A stretch of 24,601 nt of DNA from CBDVAK01 sp965371945 (GTDB taxonomy: Bacteria; Pseudomonadota; Gammaproteobacteria; Competibacterales; JAHEDQ01), in assembly GCA_965371945.1 (NCBI GenBank), contig CBDVAK010000012.1:1-24601 (forward strand). Direction: 5' to 3'. Made by a program: the position numbers and the translations under genes. Below are positions 23,844 to 24,601 of the stretch, one piece after another. A model generated the notes under the pieces. It searched no databases. It saw only the letters and a list, made by a program, of their open reading frames with translations, and was not told the DNA's origin. Every line of letters starts with the position of its first letter. The first letter of the stretch is position 1.

Positions 23844-24601
23844 TTACTTCGGTAGCGGCGGAAGCGAAAAGATATACTCGCTGATGGCCTCCAGGTCTTC
23901 CGTCCGCAGGTAGGACAGGCCGTTGTCGACCACTTCCGCCATCGGCCCTTCGGTGAATTCGCCGTCGTAGTAACGGCCGGATTTGAGAAATTCCGCCAGA
24001 TCCGAAGGTTTCCAGTTGCCGATCCCGTCGCGGGTGTCGGGAGTGATATTGGGCGCGACGTCGTCACCGGGTCCGAGTGCGGCGCCCGCCATCCACCTGT
24101 CCCTGTCCAGCGCCCCGAAACGGTCTCGCGGGGTGTGGCATTCGCCACAGTGCGTGAGTGCGGTCACCAGGTACGCGCCGCGATTCCAGTCCGGGCTTCG
24201 AACCGGGTTCGGTACAAACGGACCCGGTTCCATGAACAGCAGCTTCCAGGCCCGGTTGGCGATCCGGTAGCTCATGTACCATGGCAGATCGTGGGGCCGG
24301 TTGGGCTGGGCCACTGCCGGGACCTGTTGCAGATAGACGTACAGTGCCACCAGGTCCTCCACCCCCATGCCCGTATAAGATGGGTAGGGAAAGACCGGAT
24401 AGTAGTGTTCACCATCGGGGCTGACGCCCTCGCGCATAGCGTGGACGAAGTCGTCCGCGCTCCAGCCACCGATACCCTCGTCAGGATCCGGGGTGATGTT
24501 GGGTGCGTAGAAGATCCCAAACGGTGTGGGCAGCGGGCGCCCCCCTGCCAGGAAGGCGCCCTCGCGGTCTGTATCCGTGTGGCAGCCCGCGCATCCCGCC
24601 G
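23844..24601 (-). CDS. Dihaem c-type cytochrome (5' end missing)
   Basis: The frame is open from the stop at 23844 to the right window edge, so the N-terminus and signal peptide are missing. Two haem-binding motifs are visible: CAGCH at the very edge (near 24585-24599) and CGECH further along. Each is followed by a similar domain with APNITPD, then GIGGWSADDFVHAM or GIGNWKPSDLAEFL. This shows two cytochrome c domains in tandem. The type resembles the cytochrome subunits that serve periplasmic dehydrogenases such as alcohol and aldehyde dehydrogenases. It should be periplasmic or membrane-bound. It converges on the soe-mobB-transporter operon and is not part of it. The partner enzyme is not in the window. 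Confidence 0.82.
   Translation of the reverse strand, partial: AGCAGCHTDTDREGAFLAGGRPLPTPFGIFYAPNITPDPDEGIGGWSADDFVHAMREGVSPDGEHYYPVFPYPSYTGMGVEDLVALYVYLQQVPAVAQPNRPHDLPWYMSYRIANRAWKLLFMEPGPFVPNPVRSPDWNRGAYLVTALTHCGECHTPRDRFGALDRDRWMAGAALGPGDDVAPNITPDTRDGIGNWKPSDLAEFLKSGRYYDGEFTEGPMAEVVDNGLSYLRTEDLEAISEYIFSLPPLPK

Overview
This is a GC-rich gammaproteobacterial chromosome segment, probably from a sulfur-oxidising, Chromatiales-like bacterium. The group call rests on two things. One is the macromolecular-synthesis operon (rpsU, yqeY, dnaG, rpoD) followed by genes that also sit beside it in Escherichia coli (tsaD, plsY, folB, uppP, cca, a ygiM-like gene). The other is a complete cytoplasmic sulfite-oxidising enzyme operon (soeABC) of the type characterised in Allochromatium vinosum. 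The species cannot be named from the sequence alone.

Region 1 (1-1242) looks accessory. It holds the 5' part of an unrecognised winged-helix-like gene running off the left edge and a BrnT-type toxin with an overlapping CopG-type ribbon-helix-helix antitoxin. A perfect 19-bp palindrome lies just before the toxin start. The region stops at the 3' end of a tRNA-Ile(CAU) gene.

Region 2 (1243-13530) is housekeeping. On the minus strand rpsU-yqeY-dnaG-rpoD-tRNA-Ile form the macromolecular-synthesis operon, with strong inverted repeats between dnaG and rpoD and between rpoD and the tRNA. Divergently come tsaD (tRNA t6A), then plsY (phospholipid synthesis), folB-folK (folate), a YgiM-like SH3 membrane protein, a pteridine-reductase-like SDR that fits the folate theme, a MidA-type methyltransferase overlapping uppP (undecaprenyl phosphate recycling), and cca. 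An 83-bp element with perfect 17-bp terminal inverted repeats lies between tsaD and plsY.

Region 3 (13531-15773) has a secreted lipoprotein metallopeptidase of the 'putative aminopeptidase' family preceded by a run of short inverted repeats. It converges on, and overlaps, an NDUFA9-like atypical SDR.

Region 4 (15774-23825) appears to be a sulfite and molybdenum module. It contains a TauE/SafE-type anion exporter, then mobA (Mo-cofactor nucleotide attachment) on the opposite strand. Divergent from mobA is a tight run: soeA (Mo-bisMGD catalytic subunit), soeB (four-cluster ferredoxin subunit), soeC (membrane quinone-facing subunit), mobB (P-loop GTPase of cofactor maturation) and a MOT1-type molybdate/sulfate-family transporter. 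The likely logic is uptake of molybdate, finishing of the bis-guanine-dinucleotide cofactor, oxidation of sulfite to sulfate in the cytoplasm with electrons passed to the quinone pool, and movement of sulfur oxyanions across the membrane. The gene identities are well supported; their function as one unit is inference. A dihaem cytochrome c gene, cut by the right edge, converges on this operon.

No insertion sequence, CRISPR array, rRNA or intact prophage is visible, and no gene-free stretch exceeds about 300 bases. The longest (280-548) contains only two palindromes upstream of the toxin-antitoxin pair.
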